64,000 nt of DNA from Coleophoma eucalyptorum (lineage: Eukaryota > Ascomycota > Leotiomycetes > Helotiales > Dermateaceae), in contig JALRME010000004.1 of the NCBI GenBank assembly GCA_026120035.1, forward strand, positions 1,054,001-1,118,000, given 5' to 3'. Both the position numbers and the translations under genes were made by a program. Below, in pieces: positions 37,401 to 48,784 of the stretch (position 1 is its first letter; the number at the start of each line of letters is the position of its first letter). The notes beneath the pieces were generated by a model. It was not told the origin of the DNA. It saw only the letters and a list, made by a program, of their open reading frames with translations, and ran no database searches.

Positions 37401-39903
37401 CTGGGTGACTCGAATCGCGGTGGTCAAGACTGACAGAATCGTCGTTGCAGGCTGTCAAGGCACTATCAAATGGGGGCTTGTTGTACCTTTCAAAATATCA
37501 AAATAAATCCCAAAGAAGGTGCCTAGCAGGTAATTCATGTTCACTCACCAGATCTCGCCAAGTTTGTAGCAGCCGTGCATTTGCCATGCATTGGCTGATG
37601 CCATTGGCGAGCGACCGAATACATAGTTGGAAGCCTACAAGAGAGATTACTTAGTCTCCAATTTCCTTTGACCTGCTTCATATGGACTTACCTGATTATC
37701 AAGAACGTAGAACGCCTGCTCTTCTCCCCAGACAGTAAGTGGGATTCCTGGTTGGTGCAGAGTTGTAATAAAGAGACCAAGGATTTCTTTCTGGGTGCCA
37801 TTCGTAAGAGATGGGTATCTGAAGACATCCTGTGTCATTGTCAGTACACAATCTTATCTGCCTTTAGTCAGAACCCTGGCTCATGAAAGATTACAAGGTT
37901 GAAATATCCAGATAAGGAATCCGAACAACCGAATCTTTCAAAAGGGCCATGGCTGAGACAAGTAAGCCATTTATAGTGATACCAGATCACTCAAAAACAC
38001 TGGCTTTTGATGGTGACTGGATAATCATCGAGAACAGAAGGAGCAAAAACTGTATCATACTTGATTTGTGACGCCAAACATGTGTCTCGGATCATAGACA
38101 CCCGTATTAGAGTTCACCAAGTCGTTGGTCTCTACGATCTGATGCCATGCGTTTACCATGTTATAGTCCGTGTCTCCGACAGCACCAATCTCTCCATCCA
38201 TGCCAAGGAATACTGTCAATCCACGATAGATACTATAATGAAAAGCAGCGCTATCGAGTGCAGCAGACCCATACTCTCGCATGTACAGGTCATCAGTCGA
38301 GTCGGTAGCGTTTGTTGCCATCACGGCTTTGGTGAGATTAGAGAATGCTGCATCTGGAACCATTCCTCGTCCGAAGTATAACGCGCCCATGACATTTCCG
38401 TTGACCACTTCTCCAGTAATAAAGAAATTATCCTTCCCGAGCTTCCGAGCGCATTCGCGTGTGGCTTTAGCCCATTCAGCTTGAGCATCAACGGTGATTT
38501 GAAGTGCCTTGTCCATTCGGTATCCGTCGATATCAAGCATCGCAATGGTGATACATGAGAACCGCTCTAATTTGGCTCGAACGCTGGGAACCCACTCTCG
38601 AAGACGATCTTGGACGAAGGCGAATTTAGAGATTTGTTTTTCCCAATCAGGGTACTCTCCAAAAGCGCTAACCTCTCCATACTTTCCAGCACTTAGAGAA
38701 TGTTCACATAACAGGGGTGGGTATAATAAATACCTGATCAAATTCCCCACTCTTGCAGCCAACAAAGTGAGAAGTAACATTCGTGCCTACAGCAGCACCA
38801 GTATCGTACCAAAAGTTTGGATACTAAGCAGTGTCAACATGAAATCTGTGTAGGAAGTATTGGATTCCTACCTCACAACTTGCGTTGTATTCGTTGCTAG
38901 GTTGAAAGTCCCAATACTGACGATCCGTTTTCCAGATGAAATCATGCTCGTCATAGGAGAAAGGGGTTCCAGATGTGTCATTCAGATACCCTTGGAAACC
39001 GATGAGGTCTCCCATAGTGGCCATGGTATTATCCAATATGACATACCTAGGCCTTGTTAAACATCAGAATTAGAAAGAATTGAAAGACTTACATGCCACG
39101 GGAATGGATTTCCGTGATTGCAGCCTGCCACTCGACTATAGTTCCATGGTGAGGATCAAGAAGAGTTAAATCCAGTGGAGAATAGCCATCGGATGCCCAT
39201 GCGGCGTTGATAAAAGGACTGCCAGCCAGGTAGATTCCCTTGATACCCATTCCCTCTTTGACTCAAATATTAACCAATATCCAATAGATAATATAAAGAA
39301 ATCAAGTCCCAAGAATCATGGTATTGGCATATTCCAATGGCATGAATCTTGAAGACGTTGATTTGACAATGATTTTAAGTAAGAGAGTTTGTGTACTTAC
39401 GGAGGTAGTCCAGAGAGTCTACGAGACCGGTCACATCTCCTCCAAATCTGAATTGATTCGACGTTCTTGGGTTTGTTAGCAAGCGTCTATAGTAAATGAG
39501 TGTACCTGAGAGGAGTGAACCCCAACAGAAAAACTGATAACAGGTGTACTCACGGATCGTGCTCCCACTGAGTTCCATTAGATTCATCATTTCCAGGGTT
39601 ACCATTAACCCATCTATCCAATGTGATAGTGTCTTTCTTCAAAGTCAATAGGTGATACCAGGTGCAAGTCTAAGGTGGATGGTAGAGGAGGGTAACATGT
39701 GAGAGGTACATACAAAAAGGAAACCTCCAGTTTACTGGGGAAGGATTGTATGTGTGATCACTACTCCATTCACCCCAGTATTCCAAAGGACTGGTAGCAC
39801 TTTGGTTCTGGTTCAAATTCCAGTCTACATATTCCTCGAAATACGGAAGTGCTAGCGCCGTGCGCACACACAGCAGTACAAAGGCCGCGCAGTGCCAAAC
39901 CAT
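31494..39903 (-). CDS. ags1: Alpha-1,3-glucan synthase (17 exons, complete)
   Basis: Exons on the minus strand (high to low): 39714-39903, 39554-39632, 39401-39465, 39093-39255, 38872-39046, 38734-38823, 38061-38681, 37692-37829, 37549-37634, 37024-37486, 35458-36982, 35272-35411, 34204-35219, 32903-34142, 32235-32855, 31934-32179, 31494-31877. They sum to 7242 nt, 2413 residues, the usual length for Ags/Mok proteins. Order: signal peptide (MVWHCAAFVLLCVRTALA); extracellular GH13 amylase-like domain (DPTSNQFRFGGDVTGL, DIDGYRMDKA with the likely nucleophile, ITGEVVNG); a membrane span near residue 1080; a cytosolic GT5 glycogen-synthase-like domain from about residue 1185 (KIGGLGVMASLMGKNLGH, RDEPFGLVAVEFG, GLGQMPGW); a Ser-rich region; and a multi-span C-terminal domain from about residue 1990. 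The enzyme makes cell-wall alpha-1,3-glucan from UDP-glucose at the plasma membrane and probably exports it. Junctions restore expected motifs. One intron (36983-37023) is only 41 nt. The first two or three junctions are the least certain. Confidence 0.93.
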
Positions 39904-42900
39904 GTTTCTGTAACAAGCGTGATGATGTTATTGTCCAAGTCTTCATCCAAGTCTTGATCCAAGTCTTGGGGTACCCGGTTCCGTGAATCCTAGATACTAG
40001 ATCGACATGATGCTCGAAGGGAACAGCAAACTAAAAAAAAAAATGGATAATGAAGAGAAATCGTGGGGAAAGTGCGGTTGATGCGACTTTGCGTCTATCA
40101 ATCATAAAGAACACTTGCGGATTTGATATGGAAGAAACCGAACGATGTGCCAGCAGGCTAGGTGCGAAGGCTTGGCTGGAAAACTTGCTTCTTTCGTTGG
40201 TCTCCTTCAGGATAAAGGGCTGGGTTCGATAGAATGCATGGATTACCGTCTGTATCTGGCTTTTCTGCACGCTCTGAAGCTGCTCCCTGTAGGATGAATC
40301 ACATACCCCGTCTCACATCACCGCGGGTAGAGGAATAAAGTGACTTAGTATCCACTTTGATACCAAGTATGGGCCAGGGCTACAGGGTGGCTCCGTTGAG
40401 AAATAGTTGATCTCCCATATCGAAGTCAGTCGAGGCCGTAGCCCCAGGCTGAACGTTAACAACCTGCAGGACACGAGCTGTGAACATTGGATAAGCTCCG
40501 CTACAGCGGTAGGCAGGTGCATGAAAATATGAGATGAAAATGCAAATTTGCCGCTGAAGTCTGACGACGCTCAAAATGGTCGCCAAAGCGGTTCACGTAG
40601 GGGCTCAACTTTCATCGGCTAGCGGACAATATCTCGGGCACGGTGAACACTGAGATACTACTCAGCTATACCTAACTTGTTTGGTTGCGCAGGAACTAAG
40701 CTGAGTAAAAGTGTGAACAGTGAACAATAAAATCATAAGTAGCTAGATTACTTCGTAAGCAGGTAGGTAGTTCTTCGGAATATCCAGTAGAGGGCAGGCT
40801 TTGACCCACCTTCAGAAAAGGATGCCATAATTAGGATGAAGGGCCGAAGCTCCAGGTATATTTTATTGTCAGGATGATGTGCTGTGCTTGCATGGACTGG
40901 TGTGCCGGGAGGCAGAGCTGTCATGATAGGATGGTCCGCAACAAATGACCCATAATCGTGGCCCGACTTTGGGAATTTCAGAAGACTTGGGTCGTGGTCC
41001 GTGGTTACTAGTCGCTATCTTTATGCCGGCGACATAAGGCCTATCGGAGATTATCTATGCTGTCAAGTATCGAGGTTCGACTTGCCTTATCAGCAGCCAC
41101 AGATGGAGCATTCAGGGATCTTTTCATGAACGTCGAGGATAATAGTGGACGGATTTACTGGGAAGGCTGCTGCAGGCACCAGCCATCGAACATGTCCTCA
41201 TATTTGCATAGCAGCGCAAATTCAGGTAAGCATCCACTCGACTGATTACTTTTCTGGAAGTCCAACTGCTGCACAGTCTTGCATAGCATATGCGATACAT
41301 CTAACCTTGATTTCGAAGATGGAAGGTGATGAGCGGTTCCTGGCAAAAGGCTCGGCCATGGCAAGTGGACGTGGACGATGCGATGGTCTAGTGCCAACTT
41401 TCCACACCGGCTGGCGTCCATGGCGTTCATGACGGGTTACACTACACTGCTAACAGCTAGTAATGATGAAGAGGCTTGTGGGTGGCCTAGCACGAGGAAC
41501 AGAGGCGCCAGTGAACCGTGGCATGAGGGTCGATGAGCTGAATAAATTGACGCGTGTTTATGGGCCGGCAATTGAATCCGCCGTTCTATTTTCCGAGTTG
41601 CCCTAAGGCAATGCCCCACGTGATTTGTATTGTTCCTTGCCGAGCGAGCTACGAGGAGAACTGCTCTGCGGTGGAGTTCAGTACAGGAAGGTACTTCAAC
41701 CTTATCGAAAAGATCATATTACAGTGCGGTATTGGGGTCCCACACTCTGGTGCTTCCGCGGCTAGACATTTAAGATACGGTGTCTTCATTGTCCCAAGAA
41801 AGCTCAAGAGAAACATGTATTCAAACGAACAGATAAAGCAAGCGCGTAGAAGGGGGCGGAACGGGGCACAGCGGTTACAACGGACAGAACGCAGCCTCAC
41901 ACATATGGACCTTGGAAAAGCCAAAGACAGAAGAAAGTATCATATGCATCTGCTTCCTCTTCCAGCAAAACAAGATTTTCGTGTCCAAAATCTCAGGCCA
42001 TGATCCCGGTCGGTTTGCGATTTTGAACCAGGAAGAGCCCTCGGTTTCAACCCCAGCGGGCAGCAGCGGGCAACAGGGATGCTAGAACAATACTGTATAA
42101 GTACAGGACTTCGTGCTGTCTGATGTGTGAATCCCCACCGGGGAGCAGCTGAACGGAGACTGCATTTAGATCTGGGCTAACTTTGCTCCTCCCACTTCCA
42201 AACAGCACCATGCAAGTGCAGACGTGGCCCTCTCCCCTTCGAATTTCCATCATCTCGCTTGCGACGGTAACTTTAGCTCGCTCGCAACCTTCGAACTTCG
42301 AGGTCGGCCGGGCGAGAAGGGGCCCAATCCCGAAGTCAATATCTCCCACCATGTGGTGGGTGGATCCTGGCATGGGACCATGAACGTTCGGAAATACGGT
42401 GCAGTACTTGGGCCTCGCTCTCGCATTAACACCCGCTTACATACTAATAAGTACTCCTTTTCCCTTCTAATCTTCTAATCTTCTTTCCACGCTACTGCTC
42501 ATACTGTGCTGGCGGGAGTCTTCTACTCAACATCACGACGATTACGTATTATAACATGGTGGATATGACTATTACTGTCCATGAAGTGCTAGCAAGTGCT
42601 CGGCTTGTAAGACATATATTAGACGCCTCCTTCACTCCCACAATAATGACGATATCTCTGCCGTGCCGTGCCCCGTCTTGACTGGAGAAGTTGAGCCTCA
42701 TTTGATATAAGTGAGCGAGAAGCGGATTTTCGGACTATGGTTTATAAATAATTCGCCGTGGTTTCCGCTGAGACCCTCTGTCTATACCTCCTTCCCCGTC
42801 CTGGTATTTACACTTCCCAGGGTCGTGCTGGAATATGGCACATATTCGGCTGTTGCTTGTTTCTGGCCTGCATGTTAACATTTGATGCCCCAATTCAGGA

Positions 42901-43427
42901 GGGTGTCATCCTATTTGAGTTGTATGTATGCTTCTTTCCTAATATATGGTCTGATTAATTGGGTCCTGGCAATATCGACCAATCAACCTCCTTTAGACTT
43001 TTTGATTTTAGACTTGTTTCCTACCAGATCACTTCTCCATAATATCGCAGGGTTCATACAGTATTATCCTCTTCTGTTCGGCTGATTTTACGGCATGATT
43101 CTTCCGCATGTCGGTGACTTTGCGCAGTTCTAGTTCCAATATTATTGTTCAGCCAGCCCTGAGAATGGATACCGAAGGGAGGCTTACCAAAATCTCTCAA
43201 AACAAAGTCCAATGTGCAAAGCGCAAAACCAGGCCCCAGTATTACGAGGTGTCCCAGGAAGTGCCAGTGATATTTGAGTGAAAAAAGGGACATCCTTCTT
43301 CGATGGTGGGTATTTTAAGTTGGGGATATTCCCAATCTTTAATTCCTGCTCTCCAGGATTTTTTATTCCCCCGACATTCGTTTTCAGGTTTCTTTCTCCA
43401 TAGCAGGAGGCCTACGACGCGTCTATC
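39904..43427. other. Long intergenic region
   Basis: About 3.5 kb: the promoter region of the alpha-glucan synthase at the left and of the carboxylesterase at the right. Open frames such as 41554-42003 lack any recognisable motif. A short perfect hairpin (CCCACCATGTGGTGGG) is at 42345-42360. Nothing else is supportable. Confidence 0.45.
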
Positions 43428-45259
43428 ATGACACCCACACTCGTTTCTGTGCGCTCAGCACTCACTCTCATTTCTATTTTCGGGCTCACTTCTGCTTCAG
43501 TATTAGACGGTGTGAATGGCCAGAGTAAGTTTTTCGTGTATGCACATAACATGAACACGAGCAGTCCTTCTGATGCTTCACAGAACGCTATGCCGCTGCT
43601 GCCGCTGCGTCATCGTCGGGTGATGCCTGTCCTACAGTAGCTCCAGTGACCGTGACCGTCACTCAGCGTGCGGAAGCCAGCACTGTCTCAAGCAGCTCAT
43701 CAGCCTCTTCAACTCTTGCAACAGCCTCAGCGACTTCCGGTACCGTGGTGCTACCTTATGCTACCCATGCCGCCGAGTTGAATGAGACATATTCCTTTTA
43801 CAAGTATTCAAACATTCGTTTTGCTGATCCACCAACTGGTAACCTTCGCTTCAAGAACCCTACAGCGGTCTCAACTGTAAACACAACAATTCAAGATGGT
43901 TCGTATGGTCAGACTTGCTACCAGCTAGAGCAAGGCTCCAATTCTGGAGCTGCGAACCAAGGAGAAGATTGTCTCTTTTTAGACGTCGTTGTTCCGGAAA
44001 ACATTCCTGCCGGCACTAGTCTGCCGGTTCTCTTCTATATTTATGGAGGGTTGGTTTCCCGCTGAATCAAATATGCTAAATACTGACAATCTTACAGAGG
44101 GTGGCACACCGGCCAGAAGGAGATCTATGATGGATCTGACCTAGTGGTAACATCCAATAACTCCATGATCTATGTGATCCCCAATTACAGACTAGGCAGT
44201 TTTGGGTTCCTCGGACAATTCGGAGACACTAATCCTGGAACGATGGACCAGTTGTTTGCTATGAACTGGGTCCAAGATTACATCCATCTGTTTGGTGGCG
44301 ACCCAACTCGTGTCACCGTCGCAGGCCACAGTGCCGGAGCTGGATGTTTGGTGACCCACCTCGTTTCCAACGGAGGTGAGGGGAGCGTTCCGTTCCAACA
44401 AGCTGTCGTTATGTCCCCAGCCGTCACACAAACCTTCCCCGATGTCATCGCAGCCAGAAATCTTGCTATGCTCGAGTATTTCGGTTATGAGAATTATACT
44501 CAAGAGGAGATCTTGGCACTCGATGCTCAAGCTATCAATGACATGACCGGCCATATTGGATCTGGCGGCTGGGGACCAATTATCGATGGTGACTACTACC
44601 GGGAAATGCCTGGTCTTGCTTTTAGTAATGGTCGGTATCACAGCAACTTGACTCTTATTACTGGTCAACTCGCAGATGAAGCTCACGATTTCATGCCAAC
44701 CGTCTCTCCTTACATTATTGACGACGACTCTGATATCCGCAACATGACATACGATACCGAAGCACAAATGGAGACTTTCTTCACACAAATGGGTTTCACC
44801 TTGAACGCAAGCCAAATCGACCAAGCCTGGTCCCTCTATCCAACAATCAACAACACCGACTTGTACTACACCATGTTCGGCAAATACGATAGACTCGCTT
44901 CAGAGATGATGTTTGATTGCTACTCCTACTACATGTCGAAAGCCTATTCCGAGGTCTACGGCTGGTACTTTGATGTGCCACCCTCTTACCATGCACAGGA
45001 GAATCCGTACCTGTTCGCCGGTGGAACTGGAACTGGTGGTTCTTCTTCATACGCTATCAACGCAACCTTGAGTTATTACATGAAAACCTATCTCGTTAAC
45101 TTCGCTATGGGCGATATTAACGCTGATTCCAGCATCCCAACTTGGGAGGCATACAGTGTTGCGCAACAGAACATCGAGTTGGGCGACTCTAATGTTGGTA
45201 TGATCGCTGATCCTAGTGATAACGATCGTTGTGTTTTCTGGGAGACGAACAGTTCTTAG
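43428..45259 (+). CDS. Secreted type-B carboxylesterase/lipase
   Basis: Three exons: 43428-43524, 43584-44049 and 44098-45259, 574 residues. Signal peptide at the start (RSALTLISIFGLTSASV), then an Ala/Ser/Thr-rich linker (to about residue 90), then the alpha/beta-hydrolase domain. Family motifs: NIRFADPPTGNLRF, GEDCLFLDVVVP (the EDCL signature), YIYGGGW oxyanion-hole region (completed by the second splice), and the nucleophile elbow VTVAGHSAGAGC (GHSAG, where most members have GESAG). The acid of the triad is likely the Glu in GQLADEAHDF and the His is in PSYHAQENPYLF. The family hydrolyses esters outside the cell. The Ser/Thr linker is unusual and may be O-glycosylated. Substrate cannot be told. 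Confidence 0.9.
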
Positions 45260-46060
45260 GCGTCAAGTTCTGCAAGATGTGGTTGTTAATGGCAGTTGAA
45301 GACATTTTATACTCCTCTATTATAATAGGTGTACATGTAGATAATTAGATATGTAATACAGTGTCTTTGAGGCACGTAATCACGCACATTTCAAAATATG
45401 AGATCCAGTAGTTCCAAAAAAATTTATTGCTACGATTTGATGATTTGCAGCTTCCAAAGCAGACATAATCTTTATCTAAGTAGGAATGACTTAAGGTATA
45501 TAACTTCCTTTAGATTATATTTACTTAAGTCTCAGTAATATGATTATTTACGCATAAGATTTAAATATTCAAGGTCTCATACAATTACTTACCTATACTT
45601 ATATTGAAACGTTAGTATAATTAGTTAAGAGTAGCATAATATATCTATAGCCTAGAGTTCGGTCTACTAATCGGCTTGTAATAGGCACATTTGGTCGGAA
45701 GAAGTTGTCTACTGTGGTATTTGTTAAAGTCAAATAGTTAAAGTCAAATATTTACGTGATAGGCTTTGTTTGTACTCTACGCGTCTATCAAGTACTTAAG
45801 GCAGAACTCTTTCAGTTTTCTTAATCAAGAGCTTTTCAACTTACAGGTGCGCTTCCAACTCTATGTCCTTTTTGTTCAATAGGTATGGGTAAGTGATTAG
45901 AAACCCCGTGTATGTTAAGTATGCCTAAGTGCATTTTATCCCCCCTAGCTCTTATCCTATCAAATGACCAATATTAATTCTTTTCATTTTATATTATTTA
46001 TAAATTGCGATTTATATCTGTAGAATATCGTTATTAGGCCTCTTTTGTACACTCGTTTGT

Positions 46061-46310
46061 ACACCTGTTTGTACCTTGCTACAAACACCACTTTTTTGTA
46101 ATTACGTATTACTACGAACGAAGGTTGAATCGGTACCTATTCTGTTTTTACTACAAACAAGATGAAGGTATTGATAAGACCTCCATTACACTCACTTAGA
46201 AGAATCATCTAAATTTTTACCTCGCATTTTGACCTGTCAACTATACAGTTGAAATAAGAAGTAGACTAACAATATCTTACAGCCTATAATATTACCTAAC
46301 TTAAGTAGCT
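46061..46310. repeat. Dispersed degenerate repeat, copy 1
   Basis: Shares several blocks in order with 48170-48375: a short inverted repeat (TGTTTGTA...TACAAACA), TATTACTACG, a TAAGACCTCCA block, CTTAGAAGAATCATCTA, and GTTGAAATAAGA. The match is interrupted but colinear, showing common descent. No coding frame. Likely a relic of a mobile or repetitive element. Confidence 0.6.
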
Positions 46311-47321
46311 AGGTATTCTAACCACAGTTAGCAATAGTGTCAAAGTGAAAGCCATATATCTACACTACGTGTAAATGTGTGGCATTCCCCCACCTCTCTT
46401 ACCTCTCTTTATTCTCTATTTCTCTAAATACAATCTTAACTTAATCCTACATACCTAAATATGCACTTACTTTCAACAAAAGCTATATAAGTCATAGTAT
46501 GTCTTTTTATAACCCTTTCTCTTCTCTCTCTTTCTTCGGATATGCATTTAAGGTGTTGGTTTGATTCGGCCTTGCGCCTGATATCCAAAGGCAGCTAGAA
46601 ATAATAAGTTGACATTTTAGCTTATTCTAATAAATGTAAACGCAAAATTATATCGTGTTACAATTTTCTGGTTCGAGTTTCTTGTTTTCGTGCCTATAGA
46701 ATTTATAAGTCCCACAGGATCCAGTGCATTTCCTTGGAATCCCTAAGCCGAGAGAGCAACTCAATTTTACTTGTATATATGTGTGTTAGTTTCTTGTAAA
46801 TACCTCCTGCGGAGAGTTTTTCTTTCTGGTTCTAGTTTGGCATCTCCTGTGTAGGGCTTGTTAAAGGTGAGCAGTTTTCGTACTGCTAGGCGGAAGTTTA
46901 TAATGTTTGAGTATTGATAAGAAGTTCTTCCTGGATTTATAACTTGTTACGACTGAACAATATATGAGACCGATCGAAGTTATATTGACTACCTTGAGTC
47001 GATGAGGAACGAGTATTCATATGTAGATGCCAATCGCATGTTCACGTGACCTTTGGTTCCAGCAAATTATCCCATTGACAGTTTTATTGGACTGGTGCTA
47101 TTTTTGCTTGATTTATAGATAGCCATAAGAACAGATCAGATGCTATACGGGAAGTATAGTTGGAACTGGATAAACGTAAGAACATAAGCTGATTCTTGGT
47201 GCTAGTGGATGGGGAAAGAAAATTTAGTCCACCTAGTCAAAAAATTTCTTTGTGCCCCTCCAAACGACAATGCTTCATATAGCCAAACAAGAATATCAGC
47301 TTCTAACAAATAACCCGAATT

Positions 47322-47422
47322 GCCCGGGTAGCTCAATCGGTAGAGCGTGTGGCTCTTATTACAAGTCTATTACAGATTTTGAGATCACCTCAAGGTCGCG
47401 AGTTCGAGCCTCGCCTCGGGCT
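47322..47422 (+). tRNA. tRNA-Lys (CTT), intron-containing
   Basis: Cloverleaf read by eye. The acceptor GCCCGGG pairs with CTCGGGC (one G-T pair), the D-arm is GCTCAATCGGTAGAGC, and the T-arm is GCGAG-TTCGAGC-CTCGC. The anticodon loop CTCTTA gives anticodon CTT. A spacer of about 29 nt follows position 37, as for nuclear tRNA introns. The anticodon stem TGTGG/CCTCA has a T-T mismatch in the middle, so function is a little uncertain. Confidence 0.8.
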
Positions 47423-48169
47423 CAATCCCCGTGGTTCTTTAACAATTATACAAGTTGTTAAGAGAGACCCCTTCTTTTTTTGGCCTTTTTGGCCCCTTTG
47501 CCTTTCAATTGGATTCTTGAGATTGTATCCTTGTAAGTTTTTCGTAGTCTAGAGACTTCCTTTTTGTATCCTTATTTTTTTTTGTTTTGGAAAGGTACCT
47601 AATTCTTCCCGTCAGTGCTCGCGAGCAAGTATCAAGTATTTATAGAATTTCTTTGCTTTTGTATAATAAAATCTATGGGTGGGCGATATAAAGCATCACT
47701 GGAGGTAATTCCTCTAGATGCTTAGAATATCATTTCGTATGTTGATGGCTTCGAAAGTAAGCGCTTTACCTAGAGTTCTTGTACTACTAAACGGGCATCG
47801 ATACATCTATTAATATGGGGACAGACCTGACAAGCTTACTGTCTGTTGCAACAGATGATGCTTAAGATTAATAGCGGTAAAATCTACAATGGCTCGACTA
47901 TATAGTAGGAAATTGAAGACTGCCTGGATGGTCTATTTCCATGAAAGTACCTATCGCGTGGTCATTTCACTTTTTGATACTAACAATATAGCCTCTTGAT
48001 TTTAATGATACAAGTGGTCTATTATAATATTCAATGTAAGTGTTGGAATATCGATATATCTACCACCTACACGTGAGGTAACATCGTTATACCTCATGCA
48101 GGTATTGGTATATCGCTACGCCACCTATAGGTGTATAGAGTTGGAATATCTCTATACTACTTGCTTGTT

Positions 48170-48375
48170 CCCGTGTTTGCGCTCAGGCGCAAACACTACA
48201 TATGACTGTATTACTACGGAGGTCGAAACGATACCCAGAAGGGGTACTTATAAGACCTCCACCACACACACTTAGAAGAATCATCTACATTTTTACCTTA
48301 CCATTTTTACCTATCTATTACAGTCGTTGAAATAAGAGGTATATAGATCAACCAACAGTACCTAAACAAGTCTAG
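48170..48375. repeat. Dispersed degenerate repeat, copy 2
   Basis: Begins with a perfect 10-bp inverted repeat (GTGTTTGCGC, loop TCAG, GCGCAAACAC at 48173-48196). Then come the same ordered blocks as copy 1 (TATTACTACG, ATAAGACCTCCA, CTTAGAAGAATCATCTA, GTTGAAATAAGA). It retains CpG-containing hairpin bases where copy 1 has TA, as expected if copy 1 has suffered C-to-T decay. Confidence 0.6.
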
Positions 48376-48683
48376 TGAAGGAAGAAAAAAGGACTGGCTT
48401 ATAGGTTCTGTAAGAAAACCAGATACAACTTAGAGAACTATTACTTCATATGCAGAGAAAATGCTCCAAAATCGGAGTAAAAAAGTGAAGAACAAGAGGA
48501 CAAAACCACCAGTAACATGAATCCTTGATCGCAAATGACACAGAGAATCACGGGTTGTACGGGATATCCAAGGCTACCAAGGCTAGAGTATGTAAGCGAA
48601 TAAATCCAAAACCGCACTACGGTCTCGAGTGCGGAATTTTGGAACATTATATATGCAAATAAACATTTCACTGATATCCAAAA

Positions 48684-48784
48684 GGGCAATTGGTCTAGTG
48701 GTATGATTTCTCTTTAGCAAGCTCGATTATTCACAGAATCAGCAATCTTAGAGAAGGTCCTGGGTTCAATTCCCAGATTGTCCA
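48684..48784 (+). tRNA. tRNA-Ala (AGC), intron-containing
   Basis: The acceptor GGGCAAT pairs with ATTGTCC and includes a G3-T70 pair, the identity element of tRNA-Ala. The discriminator is A. The D-arm is GGTCTAGTGGTATGAT. The anticodon stem TCTCT/AGAGA encloses loop TTAGCA with anticodon AGC, interrupted after position 37 by an intron of about 29 nt. The T-arm is CTGGG-TTCAATT-CCCAG. All stems pair well. Confidence 0.9.

Noticed and set aside
41554..42003. 149-codon plus-strand open frame
   Set aside because: No recognisable motif and no supporting context; likely chance.
44192..44824. 210-codon minus-strand open frame
   Set aside because: Antisense shadow of the carboxylesterase gene.
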